This document shows positions 44,765 to 56,305 of a stretch of DNA of 64,000 bases, in pieces. The translations under genes and the position numbers were made by a program. The DNA lies in NCBI RefSeq assembly GCF_018070325.1, contig NZ_JAGPXY010000003.1, positions 124,001 through 188,000 of the forward strand, written 5' to 3'. The notes under the pieces are model-generated. The model did no database searches and was not told where the DNA came from. It was given only the letters and a program-made list of their open reading frames with translations. Within the stretch, counting starts at the first letter, position 1. Every line of letters begins with the position of its first letter. The stretch comes from Micromonospora sp. H61 (GTDB lineage Bacteria; Actinomycetota; Actinomycetes; Mycobacteriales; Micromonosporaceae).

Positions 44765-45940
44765 ATGGCTTACCTGGATCACGCGGCGACGACTCCCATG
44801 CTCGATGAGGCACTGGAGGCGTACGTCGCTACCGCCCGCGAGGTCGGCAACGCGTCCTCCCTGCACGCGGCGGGCCGCCGTGCCCGCCGCCGGGTCGAAG
44901 AGTCACGCGAACAGGTGGCCGCGGTGTTGGGCGCCCGGCCCTCTGAGGTGATCTTCACCGGTGGTGGCACGGAGAGCGACAACCTCGCGGTCAAGGGCAT
45001 CTTCTGGGCCCGCCGATCAGCCCGGCCCGACCGCCGCCGGGTGGTCTCCAGCGCCGTCGAGCACCACGCGGTGCTGGACGCCGTCGACTGGCTGTCCCAG
45101 CACGAGGGCGCCGAGGTCGGCTGGCTGCCGGTGGACGCCGTCGGTCGGCTCGACCCGCAGACCCTGCGCGCCGAGTTGGCCGCGCACGCCGACCAGGTGG
45201 CAGTGGTCACCGCCATGTGGGCGAACAACGAGGTGGGCACCGTCCAGCCGGTGGCCGAGTTGGCCGCCGTCGCCGCCGAGCACGGTGTGCCCTTCCACAC
45301 CGACGCCATCCAGGCGGTCGGTCAGGTGCCCGTCGACTTCGGCGCCAGCGGGGTCGCCGCGCTGACCGTCACCGGGCACAAGTTGGGCGGCCCGACCGGG
45401 GTGGGCGCGTTGCTGCTCGCCCGGGACGTGCCGGCCACGCCGCTGCTGCACGGCGGCGGCCAGGAACGCGACATCCGCTCCGGCACCCTGGACACCGCCG
45501 GCATCGTCGCCTTCGCGGTCGCCGTGGAGACGGCAGTGAAGGGCCAGCAGGAGTACGCGGCCCGGGTGGCCGCGCTCCGCGACGACCTGATCGAGCGGGT
45601 CCGCCAGGCGGTGCCCGAGGTGATCTACAACGGTGACCCGACCGATCGGCTGCCCGGCAACGCGCACTTCTCCTTCCCCGGCTGCGAGGGTGACGCGCTG
45701 CTGCTCCTGCTCGACGCGCAGGGGATCGCCTGCTCGACCGGCTCCGCCTGCTCGGCCGGCGTGGCCCAGCCCTCGCACGTGCTGCTGGCGATGGGTGCCG
45801 ACGACGACCGCGCCCGCTCCTCGCTGCGCTTCACCCTGGGGCACACCAGCACCCAGGCCGACATCGACGCCCTCATCGCGGCCCTGCCGGCAGCTGTCGA
45901 CCGAGCCCGTCGGGCCGCCGCCCTCCGCACCCCCCGCTGA
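44765..45940 (+). CDS. iscS: Cysteine desulfurase
   Basis: 391 residues. [10 protein letters not shown] opening; PLP Lys in [11 protein letters not shown] near 204; the active Cys loop [12 protein letters not shown] near 327. This is the NifS/IscS group I. It frees sulfur from cysteine; the mnmA gene 178 bases downstream is the obvious acceptor for tRNA thiolation. No ribosome binding site; TACGCT at 44751-44756 ends 8 bases before the ATG, suggesting a leaderless start. Symbol by family; a dedicated NifS paralogue is possible. Confidence 0.88.
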   Translation: MAYLDHAATTPMLDEALEAYVATAREVGNASSLHAAGRRARRRVEESREQVAAVLGARPSEVIFTGGGTESDNLAVKGIFWARRSARPDRRRVVSSAVEHHAVLDAVDWLSQHEGAEVGWLPVDAVGRLDPQTLRAELAAHADQVAVVTAMWANNEVGTVQPVAELAAVAAEHGVPFHTDAIQAVGQVPVDFGASGVAALTVTGHKLGGPTGVGALLLARDVPATPLLHGGGQERDIRSGTLDTAGIVAFAVAVETAVKGQQEYAARVAALRDDLIERVRQAVPEVIYNGDPTDRLPGNAHFSFPGCEGDALLLLLDAQGIACSTGSACSAGVAQPSHVLLAMGADDDRARSSLRFTLGHTSTQADIDALIAALPAAVDRARRAAALRTPR

Positions 45941-45955
45941 CCCGGGCCCAACCCC

Positions 45956-46028
45956 CGCGATCTTGCGCTTTCGGTTGGCCTTTCGCGCCTTGCGTGGCAT
46001 ATGTCGGCGCAGAAACTGCAAGATCGCG
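45956..46028. repeat. Dispersed inverted-repeat element R2, copy A (73 bp)
   Basis: CGCGATCTTGCGCTTTC and its near-complement ending GCAAGATCGCG form inverted ends (11 bp perfect, more with mismatches). A sister copy is at 50521-50590. It lies between iscS and mnmA. Confidence 0.7.
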
Positions 46029-46037
46029 AAGGTTCGT

Positions 46038-46115
46038 GGGCGGGGCGGGCACGGGTTCAGGGGGTTCTCGGGGCTGGTGGATAGGGTTGTGGTGGGGACG
46101 GGGAAGGGGAGTGGG
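46038..46115 (+). promoter_or_regulatory. Two G-quadruplex motifs in the mnmA leader
   Basis: Four G-tracts with short loops at 46038-46064 (loops of 1-4 bases) and again at 46094-46115 (GGGG-AC-GGGG-AA-GGGG-AGT-GGG). The second set includes the ribosome binding site and stops 3 bases before the mnmA GTG. A folded RNA quadruplex would hide it. Confidence 0.4.
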
Positions 46116-46118
46116 TCG

Positions 46119-47192
46119 GTGAGGGTTCTGGCGGCGATGTCGGGTGGGGTTGACTCGGCGGTGGCGGCGGCGCGAGCGGTGGCGGCCGGGTACGACGTGA
46201 CAGGCGTGCACCTGGCGCTGGCCCGCAACCCACAGACCTATCGGACCGGCGCGCGCGGTTGCTGCACCCTGGAGGATTCCCGGGACGCCCGGCGGGCGGC
46301 CGACGTGATCGGCATCCCGTTCTACGTGTGGGATATGGCCGACCGCTTCCACGAGGACGTGGTCGACGACTTCGTCGCCGAGTACGCCGCCGGTCGTACG
46401 CCGAATCCCTGCCTGCGCTGCAACGAGAAGATCAAGTTCGCGGCGGTTCTGGACCGGGCGGTGGCCCTCGGCTTCGACGCGGTGGTGACCGGGCACCACG
46501 CCCGCCTCGGCGCGGACGGGCTGCTGCGGCGCAGTGTCGACCTGGCCAAGGACCAGTCGTACGTGCTCGCCGTGCTCACCCGTGAGCAGCTCGACCGGTC
46601 GATCTTCCCGCTCGGTGACTCGACCAAGGCGCAGGTCCGCGCCGAGGCCGCCGAGCGTGGCCTGGCCGTGGCCGACAAGCCGGACTCACACGACATCTGC
46701 TTCATCGCCGACGGCGACACCCGCGGCTTCCTGGCCGGCCGGCTCGGTGAGGCGCCCGGCGAGGTGGTGGACGCCTCCACCGGCGCGGTGGTCGGCAGTC
46801 ACAGCGGCGCGTACGCGTACACGGTGGGGCAGCGACGCGGGCTGCACCTGGACCGGCCCGCCCCGGACGGCCGGCCACGCTACGTGCTCTCCATCACGCC
46901 GAAGACCAACACGGTGACTGTGGGCCCGGCCGAGGCCCTGGACGTGTCCGACGTGCACGCCGTACGTCCGGTCTGGACCGGCGGCGCCCGTCCGGACGCC
47001 CCGGTCGAGTGCGAGGTGCAGTTGCGCGCGCACGGCGACGTGGTGCCGGCGACAGTTGCCCTCGACGGTGACCGGCTGCACGCCGAGCTGCGCCGACCGG
47101 TACGCGGCGTCGCCGCCGGTCAGGCCGTGGTGGCGTACCGACCGGACCCGGCCGGCGACGTGGTCCTCGGCTCCGCGACCATCACCGGCTGA
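46119..47192 (+). CDS. mnmA: tRNA-specific 2-thiouridylase MnmA
   Basis: 357 residues. PP-loop [18 protein letters not shown] near 10, catalytic Cys pair in [12 protein letters not shown] (about 97-100) and [10 protein letters not shown] (about 193), then [15 protein letters not shown] and YTVGQRRGL of the central domain. It thiolates U34 of tRNAs for Glu, Gln and Lys. GTG 46119 with GGGGAG 8 bases upstream. Sulfur presumably comes from the desulfurase just upstream. Confidence 0.95.
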   Translation: MRVLAAMSGGVDSAVAAARAVAAGYDVTGVHLALARNPQTYRTGARGCCTLEDSRDARRAADVIGIPFYVWDMADRFHEDVVDDFVAEYAAGRTPNPCLRCNEKIKFAAVLDRAVALGFDAVVTGHHARLGADGLLRRSVDLAKDQSYVLAVLTREQLDRSIFPLGDSTKAQVRAEAAERGLAVADKPDSHDICFIADGDTRGFLAGRLGEAPGEVVDASTGAVVGSHSGAYAYTVGQRRGLHLDRPAPDGRPRYVLSITPKTNTVTVGPAEALDVSDVHAVRPVWTGGARPDAPVECEVQLRAHGDVVPATVALDGDRLHAELRRPVRGVAAGQAVVAYRPDPAGDVVLGSATITG

Positions 47193-47229
47193 CCGCACGG
47201 CCCGGGTGTTCGCGGGATAGCCTTCGCCC

Positions 47230-48234
47230 GTGACAGATCAGGCGTGGCCCTGGCCGGCCGGCGCGGCAACCGGAATTGGTTCGCTGCTCGGCACCGACAT
47301 CGGCGAGGCTCAGCGGGTGGTCCTCGGTGAGCTTCCCGAGCTGCCCCACCTGCCCGAGTTGCCGGCCCGTGGCCCCGGAGCGGACATGATCGGCCGGTCC
47401 GCCGGGCTGCTCGTCGAGCTGCCCGTCGAGGTGTACGCGGGGCGGTGGCGGGTCGCCCCACGCCCGGGCCGCGACCTGCGCCGGGCCCGCGACCTGATGG
47501 AACGCGACCTGGACCAGCTCGCCGAGCAGGCCGAGGGGTACGCCGGGCCGATCAAGGTGCAGGCCGCCGGCCCGCTCACGCTGGCCGCCTCCCTGGAGTT
47601 GCCGATCGGTGGCCGAATGCTGCGCGATCCCGGCGCGGTCCGCGACCTGACCGGCTCCCTCGCCGAAGGGCTGCGCGCGCACGTCGCGGCGGTCGCCCGC
47701 CGACTGCCCCAGGCATCGGTGCTGCTGCAACTGGACGAGCCGTCACTGCCGACAGTGCTGGCCGGGCGGGTGCCGACCGAGAGCGGTCTGGGCGCGTACC
47801 GGGCGGTCGACTCGGTGGACGCCGCCGCGCTGCTGCGCACCGTCGTCGAGGCGGTCGGCGTGCCGACCCTGGTGCACTGCTGCGCCCCGGAGGTGCCGCT
47901 GGAGCTGATCCGCTCCACCGGCGCCGTCGCTGTCGCCCTCGACCTGGACCTGGTCACCAAGCTCGACCCGCTGGGCGAGGCGATCGACGCCGGCCTCGGG
48001 TTGCTGGCCGGGGTCGCGCCGACCCGGCCGCCGTCGGCCGGTGGCGCGCCGACCTCCGCGCAGATCGCCGATCGGGTACGCCAGGTCTGGGACCGCCTCG
48101 GCTTCCCTCGTCGCCAACTCGCCGAGCAGGTGGTGGTCACCCCGGCCTGCGGCCTCGCCGGCGCCACCCCGGAGTACGCGCGGGCGGTGCTCGCCGCGTG
48201 CCGGGACGCCGGCCGGCGCCTCGCCGAGGACTGA
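47230..48234 (+). CDS. MetE C-terminal-like protein (cobalamin-independent methionine synthase fold)
   Basis: 334 residues, the size of the MetE C-terminal barrel alone (full MetE is about 750). ATGIGSLLGTDIGEAQR start, QLDEPSLPTVL, the zinc segment LVHCCAPE, and VVTPACGLAGATPEYAR are present, so the zinc ligands His and Cys appear intact. It may methylate homocysteine from an unusual donor. No ribosome binding site; TAGCCT (47218-47223) ends 6 bases before GTG, so a leaderless start is likely. Confidence 0.82.
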   Translation: MTDQAWPWPAGAATGIGSLLGTDIGEAQRVVLGELPELPHLPELPARGPGADMIGRSAGLLVELPVEVYAGRWRVAPRPGRDLRRARDLMERDLDQLAEQAEGYAGPIKVQAAGPLTLAASLELPIGGRMLRDPGAVRDLTGSLAEGLRAHVAAVARRLPQASVLLQLDEPSLPTVLAGRVPTESGLGAYRAVDSVDAAALLRTVVEAVGVPTLVHCCAPEVPLELIRSTGAVAVALDLDLVTKLDPLGEAIDAGLGLLAGVAPTRPPSAGGAPTSAQIADRVRQVWDRLGFPRRQLAEQVVVTPACGLAGATPEYARAVLAACRDAGRRLAED

Positions 48235-48270
48235 GGTTTCCTGTCGTACCCGGTGGGCAGGATGACGGTC

Positions 48271-48636
48271 ATGATTGGACAGCTGCGTTCAGTGGTGATC
48301 GACTGCCCGGATCCGCGGGCGTTGGCGGCGTTCTACGCCGAGATGCTCGGCGTGCCGCTCGCCGAGGGCGACTCCGATGACGACTGGGTGGTGCTGGGCG
48401 GCCCGCCCGGTCACCAGCCACGCCTCGCCTTTCAACAGGCGCTCAACCTGCGCCCACCGGCCTGGCCGGATCCTGAGCGCCCACAGCAGTTCCACCTCGA
48501 CGTGACGGTGGACGACATCGAGGCCGCCGAGAAGGCGGTGCTCGCGCTGGGTGCACGGCGGCTGCCAGGTGAGGGTGAGGGCTTCCGGGTCTACGCCGAT
48601 CCGGCCGGCCACCCGTTCTGCCTCTGCTGGGACTGA
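48271..48636 (+). CDS. VOC family protein
   Basis: 121 residues, one VOC domain: LRSVVIDCPDPRALAAFYAEMLGVPLAEG at the start and DPAGHPFCLCWD at the end. Start at ATG 48271 (ATG 48262 possible). Substrate unknown. Confidence 0.83.
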   Translation: MIGQLRSVVIDCPDPRALAAFYAEMLGVPLAEGDSDDDWVVLGGPPGHQPRLAFQQALNLRPPAWPDPERPQQFHLDVTVDDIEAAEKAVLALGARRLPGEGEGFRVYADPAGHPFCLCWD

Positions 48637-48666
48637 CCCGGCCGTGGGTTGCGGCGGCCAGGCATC

Positions 48667-49677
48667 ATGGCCGCCGTGATCCACACCCCTGCGCTTCGCG
48701 CCTCCGGTTCGCTCTTCGGCCTCGCCTACGGTGACGCGTTGGGCAAGCCGACCGAGTTCCTGACCGTCGCCGAGATCGAGCGCCGGTACGGCCCGACCGG
48801 TCCACGGGAGCTGTCCGGCGAGCCGGCACTGGTCACCGACGACACCCAGATGGCACTGGCGGTGGGTTGGGCGCTGCACGAGGCGCCGTCGTTCACGCCG
48901 GAGGCGGTGGAGCCACTGCTGCGGCGACGCTTCCTGGCCTGGGCGGTCAGCCCGGACAACAACCGCGCCCCGGGCATGACCTGCCTGCGCGCCTGCGCCG
49001 AGCTGAGCCGTGGGGTGCGCTGGCAGGAGGCGACGGTGGTCGGCTCGAAGGGCTGTGGGGCGAACATGCGGGCCACCCCGGTCGGGTTGCTCGACGTGGA
49101 CCTCGACACGCTCGCCGGGTTGGCCCAGTTGCAGGCCGGGCTGACCCACGGCCACCCGACCGGGCTGGCCGCCAGCGAACTCACCGCGTACGCGGTCTTC
49201 GTGCTGCGTGCGGGCGTTCCGCTGCCCGACCTTCCCGCGGTGCTCACCGAGCGGGCCCTGTCCCAGCGCCGGCTCTACTCCGAGCGGTGGCTGGGTGACC
49301 TCTGGCAGCGCGCCGGTTCCGGTTCTCCGCAGGAGTTCATCGTCCAGGGCTGGGACGAGTGCCTGGCGGTGCTGGGCCGACTGACCAGAACCCTGGCGCA
49401 ACCCGACGACGGTGGTGACCCGTGTCGGGCCACCGGGGAGGGCTGGGTGGCCGAGGAGGCGCTGGCCACCGCGCTGCTCTGCGCCGTACGGCACGCCGAC
49501 GACCCGGTCGCGGCGCTGGCCCGGGGCGCGACCACCGCCGGCGACTCCGACTCGATCGCCGCCCTGGCCGGCGCGTTCGTGGGCGCGGCCGTCGGCATGA
49601 CCGCCTGGCCGCGCGAATGGGCCAACCGCATCGAGTACGCGGACCAGTTGGCCACGCTCGGCGCGATCTGGGACTGA
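48667..49677 (+). CDS. ADP-ribosylglycohydrolase (DraG-like)
   Basis: 336 residues. Metal-site motifs are present: FGLAYGDALGKPTEF, VTDDTQMALAV and TTAGDSDSIAALAGAFVGA. It removes ADP-ribose from proteins or small molecules. Nearby there is no ADP-ribosyl transferase. Start at ATG 48667; ribosome binding site weak. Confidence 0.88.
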   Translation: MAAVIHTPALRASGSLFGLAYGDALGKPTEFLTVAEIERRYGPTGPRELSGEPALVTDDTQMALAVGWALHEAPSFTPEAVEPLLRRRFLAWAVSPDNNRAPGMTCLRACAELSRGVRWQEATVVGSKGCGANMRATPVGLLDVDLDTLAGLAQLQAGLTHGHPTGLAASELTAYAVFVLRAGVPLPDLPAVLTERALSQRRLYSERWLGDLWQRAGSGSPQEFIVQGWDECLAVLGRLTRTLAQPDDGGDPCRATGEGWVAEEALATALLCAVRHADDPVAALARGATTAGDSDSIAALAGAFVGAAVGMTAWPREWANRIEYADQLATLGAIWD

Positions 49678-49692
49678 TCCGGCCCGGCTCGG

Positions 49693-49755
49693 CTCGGGTT
49701 TCTGTAGACCGGGGCATCCGGGAGCTCAGGACACCGCGACTTTCAGGAACCCGAG
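49693..49755. repeat. Imperfect inverted repeat, 63 bp
   Basis: CTCGGGTTTCTG (49693-49704) pairs with CAGGAACCCGAG (49744-49755), 11 of 12 bases. It lies between two convergent genes and may be a terminator or another small dispersed element. Confidence 0.4.
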
Positions 49756-49789
49756 TGGATCATGACCGATGAGCGGCCACGAGGGGTGG

Positions 49790-50326
49790 TCAGGAGGTGG
49801 GGAGGTGGCGCAGGCTGCGGACCTTCCGCCACAGGTCGGCGTCGCAGCGGCCGGCGTGGTCGGCGAAGGCGCCCGAGCTGAGTCGGATCGGCTCGGTGAG
49901 GCTGAGGTAACTGTCGTGCTCCGCGCCCGGGTCCCAGTCCCGGGTGGGAATCCGCACGTGGTCGTCCCGGTCGCTCTTGTCCTGGCTGGTGATCTTCAGG
50001 ACGTCGGCGCCCCGGGAGTCGGCGCGCAGCACCAGGCACGGACGCACCTTCGACCCGCTGCCGTCGGCGTACGGCACGTCGGCCCACCAGATCTCGCCGG
50101 GCGCCGGGGCGTCGCCGTGCCGGTCGGTGTCGCGCGAGCGGGGTTTGGTGGACGGCCGTTCGGCGCCACGGGGCCGCGGCGGGGTGGAACGACGGCCACC
50201 GGTGCCGCCCCGACCCGGCCTGGTACCCGGACGCCGGTTGGCCACCCGGTGCCGCCAACTGTTCCACGCCCAGCCGGTGGCCACGGCCAGCAGGATCGCC
50301 ACCGCCCAGAGCAGTGCCTCGGGCAT
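49790..50326 (-). CDS. PemK/MazF-like toxin-fold protein with membrane anchor
   Basis: 178 residues. One N-terminal membrane helix (about 4-22, ALLWAVAILLAVATGW), a basic Pro/Arg/Gly linker (about 25-72), and a MazF/PemK-type domain: PGEIWWADVPYADGSGSKVRPCLVLRA followed by VLKITSQDKSDRDDHVRIPT. MazF-type proteins cut RNA, but a fixed membrane anchor is unusual and no antitoxin gene is next to it. GGAGGT 4-5 bases from ATG supports the start. Confidence 0.8.
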   Translation of the reverse strand: MPEALLWAVAILLAVATGWAWNSWRHRVANRRPGTRPGRGGTGGRRSTPPRPRGAERPSTKPRSRDTDRHGDAPAPGEIWWADVPYADGSGSKVRPCLVLRADSRGADVLKITSQDKSDRDDHVRIPTRDWDPGAEHDSYLSLTEPIRLSSGAFADHAGRCDADLWRKVRSLRHLPTS

Positions 50327-50520
50327 CAGTACCTCCGCGTCCCGGCGACCCGCCGGTCGCGCCGTCCGGCGATCCTTGCACGCCGCCGCCGGTGCCGCTC
50401 GCCAACCACACCGCAGCCGCCTCGCCGCCCCGAGCCACCCCACCGTCACCCTCGATCACTTGATGCTGAGTAGCACCGTTGGGTCGGCGGCCCGGTTGGT
50501 GGCCGAAGGACCCGCCGCGC

Positions 50521-50590
50521 CGATCTTGCACTTTCGGTCGCCGTTATGCGCGTAATTCCACCTAATGTCGCGACAGGAAACGCAAGATCG
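50521..50590. repeat. Dispersed inverted-repeat element R2, copy B (70 bp)
   Basis: CGATCTTGC at 50521-50529 and GCAAGATCG at 50582-50590 are inverted; the CACTTTCGG flank matches copy A at 45956-46028. Confidence 0.7.
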
Positions 50591-50611
50591 CGGAGGAGGG
50601 CGGTCCGGCTT

Positions 50612-50688
50612 CGTCGATCATGGACTTGTGGTGCCTGTTTTGGCGCGATTGAGGCGCTTTGTCGCCCACCACTACTCCACGATCGGCG
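50612..50688. repeat. Imperfect hairpin repeat R3 (77 bp)
   Basis: CGTCGATCATGGACTTGTGG pairs with the complement of the segment ending ACTCCACGATCGGCG, with about five mismatches in 24. It lies directly beside R2 copy B, inside the longer inverted repeat. Confidence 0.5.
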
Positions 50689-50775
50689 GGGCAGGGCGGG
50701 GTTGACGAAGAGTCACTCTGTCTGACGCGCCGGTGTCGAGCTACCCAGCATCAAGTGATCAAGGCAGGCGGGTGA

Positions 50776-53019
<2,244 letters not shown>

Positions 53020-53172
53020 CCCCGCCGACAGCTTCCGCGGCGACTGGCCGCGTATACCAACTTAATTACGACTACGACCGATTCGTGACTGTCATACCGG
53101 GAAACTGGGGGCCGAGGGCGTTTCATTGGGTCACGGCGCGCGCACCGGCACGCCGATGGTCGGTCGGGAGGT

Positions 53173-55854
53173 GTGGTGGAGGTCGCCGACCCACGCAACT
53201 CGCTGCCTGCGGGACGGGTCGCACCGTTCGCCGCCTTCGTCGCCGGCATCCTGGCGGTCGCCGCGCTGACCGCCGCCGTTCCACTCGCGACGCTCCCCGG
53301 CGAGTTGTCCGAGTTGCCGGTGGCGTTCTGGACGATGGCCGCGCTCGCCGTGGTCTGCGACGCGCGCCCGTTCGTGCCACCGGGGCGCCGGCAGACGTCG
53401 GCGGTCTTCCCGTCCACCTGCTTCACCTTCGCGATCCTGCTCGGCTGGGGTCTCGGCCCGGCTGTGGTGGTGCAGGCGGTGGGTGTCGTCGTCTCGGGTT
53501 GGCGGATGCGGCACGCCGCGTGGCGCACGGCGTTCAACGTCGGCCAGTACGCGTGCGCCCTCGCCGCCGCGTACGGGGTGATCCAGCTCGGCTCGGGCAC
53601 CATCTTCTCCGGTGGGCGGTTGCACTGGACCGACGTGGCCGCCGTCGGCGGTGCCGCGCTGGCCTGGTTCGTCGTCAACTACGGGCTGGTCAGCTGGGCG
53701 GTGCGGCTGCGGTTCGGGGACCGTTGGTGGCCCACCGTCCGCCAGGGCCTCGGCTTCGAGTTGCTCTCCACCGGCTCACTGCTGCTGCTCGCCCCGGTGC
53801 TGGTCGCGGCGGCGCGGGTCAGCGCCGCACTGATCCCGCTGGTGCTGGTGCCGCTCTTCGCCGTCTACCGGATGGCACGGTTGACAAACGAACAGCAGCA
53901 CCTTGCCGCCGCCGACCCGCTGACCGGGCTGCCCAACCGCAAGGCCCTGCTGGCCGAGGTGGCCGAACAGGTGCACCTGCATGCCGAGCGGACCGCCCGT
54001 GGTGAACCCGACGGGCAGCTCGCGCTCCTGCTGATCGACCTGGACCGTTTCAAGAACGTCAACGACGCCCTCGGGCACGCCGTGGGCGACCGGCTCCTGG
54101 TCGAGGTCAGCGCCCGGCTCACCGACATGCAGCCCCGGCCACAGATGATCGCCCGGCTGGGCGGTGACGAGTTCGCCATCGTGATGACCGGGCTGACCGA
54201 CGTCGGTCAGGCGCGGGAGTTGGCCGACCGGGTGGTCCAGGCGCTGGCCGAGCCGGTGCCGCTCGACGGGTTGCCGTTGGACGTGGGCGGGTCGATCGGG
54301 ATCGCCCTCTTCCCGGAGCACGGCGAGGACTTCGCCACTCTGATGCGCCACGCCGACGTCGCGATGTACGACGCCAAACACCGCAACGACACGGTGGCCG
54401 TGTACGCCCCGGAGTCCGACCACAACTCCGCCGAGCGACTCGGTCTCCTCGCCGACCTGCGCCGCGTACTGGAGGCCAGCCCCTCGACCGAGGGGCCGTT
54501 CGAGGCCGACGCCGACGCCGAGTCGGCAGTGCAGGGCCAGGGCGAGGGTGCGGCGCCGGACGGGAACGGCCGGCACGGCGTGCCGAGCCACGCCGAGCGG
54601 ACGGCCGACGTACCCCTTGTCGCGTCGGGGGAGGTGCGCGGCGGTGACGGGGCGGCGCTGCCCACCGGCGCCCCGGCCGAGAGCGCGCTGCCCACCGCGG
54701 CGTCGGACCGGTCCGCAGCAGCGGCGGGCCCGGCGTCGGCGGTCGCCACAGCACGGCCGGGACCTGCCCGGTGGTGGGCACGCCGTCGGCGCGCCGACGC
54801 CGAGCTGGTGCACTCCGATGAGCTGATCAACCGGATCGCCACCGGAGCCGACCCGATCCGGGGCCGCAACACCCGTGCCACTGTCGCCGGCACCCGTTCC
54901 GGCCCGGTCCGGGAGCGGCGCGCCGGCGGCGGGATCGGTGGGCGGTCCCCGAACGGGAGCGCGGTGGGCAAGGGGCGCAGCGGGGCTCGGCGGGACGTCG
55001 GGCCGGGTACGCCTGGGCAGCCACTCGAACCGACCGGGTGGGCCCACGCGGACGACGAGCCGGCCGACGACGCCGGGGAAATCACCATGTACTACCAGCC
55101 GCAGATCGCCATCGCGACCGGCGAGGTGGTCGGCGTGGAGGCACTGCTGCGGTGGCGGCACCCCCGGCGGGGCATGGTCGACCCGGAGGAACTCATCCGG
55201 GTCGCCGAGCAGAGCGCCGTGATGCGACTGCTCACCCGTCGTGTCGTCGACGACGTGGTGGAGCAGCTCGCCAGGTGGTCGGCGGCCGGCATCGGCCTGC
55301 GTGCCGCGCTGAACGTGAGCGTGCGTGACCTGCACACCGGCGAGATCGCCGACCAGATCGCCGACCGGCTGGCCCGCCACGGGGTTCCGGCCGAGCGGCT
55401 TCAGGTCGAGATCACCGAGGGCGCGTTGATGGCCGATCCGCGTCGGGTGCTGGCCACCATCTCCCGGCTGCACCGGATCGGGGTGGCCATCGCGTTGGAC
55501 GACTTCGGCACCGGCTACTCCTCGCTCCAGCACCTACGCCGACTGCCGCTGGCGGAGGTGAAGGTGGACCGGTCGTTCGTCCTCGGCATGGCCGACGACG
55601 CCGACGACGCGGCGATCGTCCGGTCGATGATCGAGCTGGCCGGCGCGCTGGGGCTGCGGGTGGTGGCCGAGGGTGTCGAGGACGAGCGGACCTGGCGGAT
55701 GCTGCACGCCGCCGGCTGCGACGCCGCTCAGGGCTGGTTCTACGCCCGGCCGATGCCGGCCGAGGAGTTGGTCACCTGGCTGGCCCGGTACCGGCCGGTC
55801 CGCCCGACCGGCGGGCACCCGCAGCCGGATGTCGCTCGCCGTCCCACCCGCTGA
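53173..55854 (+). CDS. Membrane GGDEF-EAL cyclic-di-GMP protein with large insertion
   Basis: About 893 residues. An N-terminal membrane domain with 6-7 helices (about 15-235), then an intact GGDEF ([10 protein letters not shown], about 330) with [12 protein letters not shown]. The EAL domain begins with [12 protein letters not shown] near 430 and is then interrupted by about 200 low-complexity residues before [25 protein letters not shown] (EAL about 656) and [13 protein letters not shown] near 775. Both catalytic motifs look active, so it could make and break cyclic-di-GMP. Start uncertain (GTG 53173 or 53176; GGGAGGT is very close). Confidence 0.88.
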   Translation: MVEVADPRNSLPAGRVAPFAAFVAGILAVAALTAAVPLATLPGELSELPVAFWTMAALAVVCDARPFVPPGRRQTSAVFPSTCFTFAILLGWGLGPAVVVQAVGVVVSGWRMRHAAWRTAFNVGQYACALAAAYGVIQLGSGTIFSGGRLHWTDVAAVGGAALAWFVVNYGLVSWAVRLRFGDRWWPTVRQGLGFELLSTGSLLLLAPVLVAAARVSAALIPLVLVPLFAVYRMARLTNEQQHLAAADPLTGLPNRKALLAEVAEQVHLHAERTARGEPDGQLALLLIDLDRFKNVNDALGHAVGDRLLVEVSARLTDMQPRPQMIARLGGDEFAIVMTGLTDVGQARELADRVVQALAEPVPLDGLPLDVGGSIGIALFPEHGEDFATLMRHADVAMYDAKHRNDTVAVYAPESDHNSAERLGLLADLRRVLEASPSTEGPFEADADAESAVQGQGEGAAPDGNGRHGVPSHAERTADVPLVASGEVRGGDGAALPTGAPAESALPTAASDRSAAAAGPASAVATARPGPARWWARRRRADAELVHSDELINRIATGADPIRGRNTRATVAGTRSGPVRERRAGGGIGGRSPNGSAVGKGRSGARRDVGPGTPGQPLEPTGWAHADDEPADDAGEITMYYQPQIAIATGEVVGVEALLRWRHPRRGMVDPEELIRVAEQSAVMRLLTRRVVDDVVEQLARWSAAGIGLRAALNVSVRDLHTGEIADQIADRLARHGVPAERLQVEITEGALMADPRRVLATISRLHRIGVAIALDDFGTGYSSLQHLRRLPLAEVKVDRSFVLGMADDADDAAIVRSMIELAGALGLRVVAEGVEDERTWRMLHAAGCDAAQGWFYARPMPAEELVTWLARYRPVRPTGGHPQPDVARRPTR

Positions 55855-55999
55855 CCCGGCACGAGGGTCGCTGGAGGGGGAGTCGGGGACGCGGCACCCG
55901 AGCGGAACAATAGACTCGCTCCGGTCACCGCGTGTCACGCTCCACCTGTCGCGCGGCCGGCACACCGCCCGACCAGCAGGAATTCAGAAGGGGGCACGG

Positions 56000-56305
56000 A
56001 TGGCCGCCATCTCCCGCGAGGAGGTCGCGCACCTGGCGCGCCTGTCGCGGCTCGCCGTCACCGAGGAGGAGCTGGACACGTTCGCCGGCCAGCTCGACGT
56101 GATCCTCCAGGCGGTCGCCCAGGTCGGCGAGGTCGCCGCCGCGGACATCCCGCCGACCTCGCACTCGGTGCCGCTGACCAACATCTTCCGCGAGGACGTC
56201 GTCACGCCGTGCCTGACCCCGGAGGAAGCGCTGTCGGGCGCGCCCGACGCCGAGGACCAGCGGTTCCGCGTACCGCGGATCCTGACCGAGGATGTGGCCT
56301 CATGA
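56000..56305 (+). CDS. gatC: Asp/Glu-tRNA amidotransferase subunit C
   Basis: 101 residues. [33 protein letters not shown] and LREDVV-type tail ([18 protein letters not shown]) are typical. It holds GatA and GatB together. TAGACT at 55911-55916 could be the -10. Stop overlaps gatA start (ATGA). Confidence 0.95.
   Translation: MAAISREEVAHLARLSRLAVTEEELDTFAGQLDVILQAVAQVGEVAAADIPPTSHSVPLTNIFREDVVTPCLTPEEALSGAPDAEDQRFRVPRILTEDVAS

Larger units (their letters stand above)
50452..50765. repeat. Long inverted repeat with other elements nested inside
   Basis: CGATCACTTGATGCTGAGTA (50453-50472) is matched by the complement of TACCCAGCATCAAGTGATCA (50742-50761), with two mismatches in about 24 bases. 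The 314-base interval contains element R2 copy B and another imperfect hairpin repeat. No gene is present. Confidence 0.65.
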
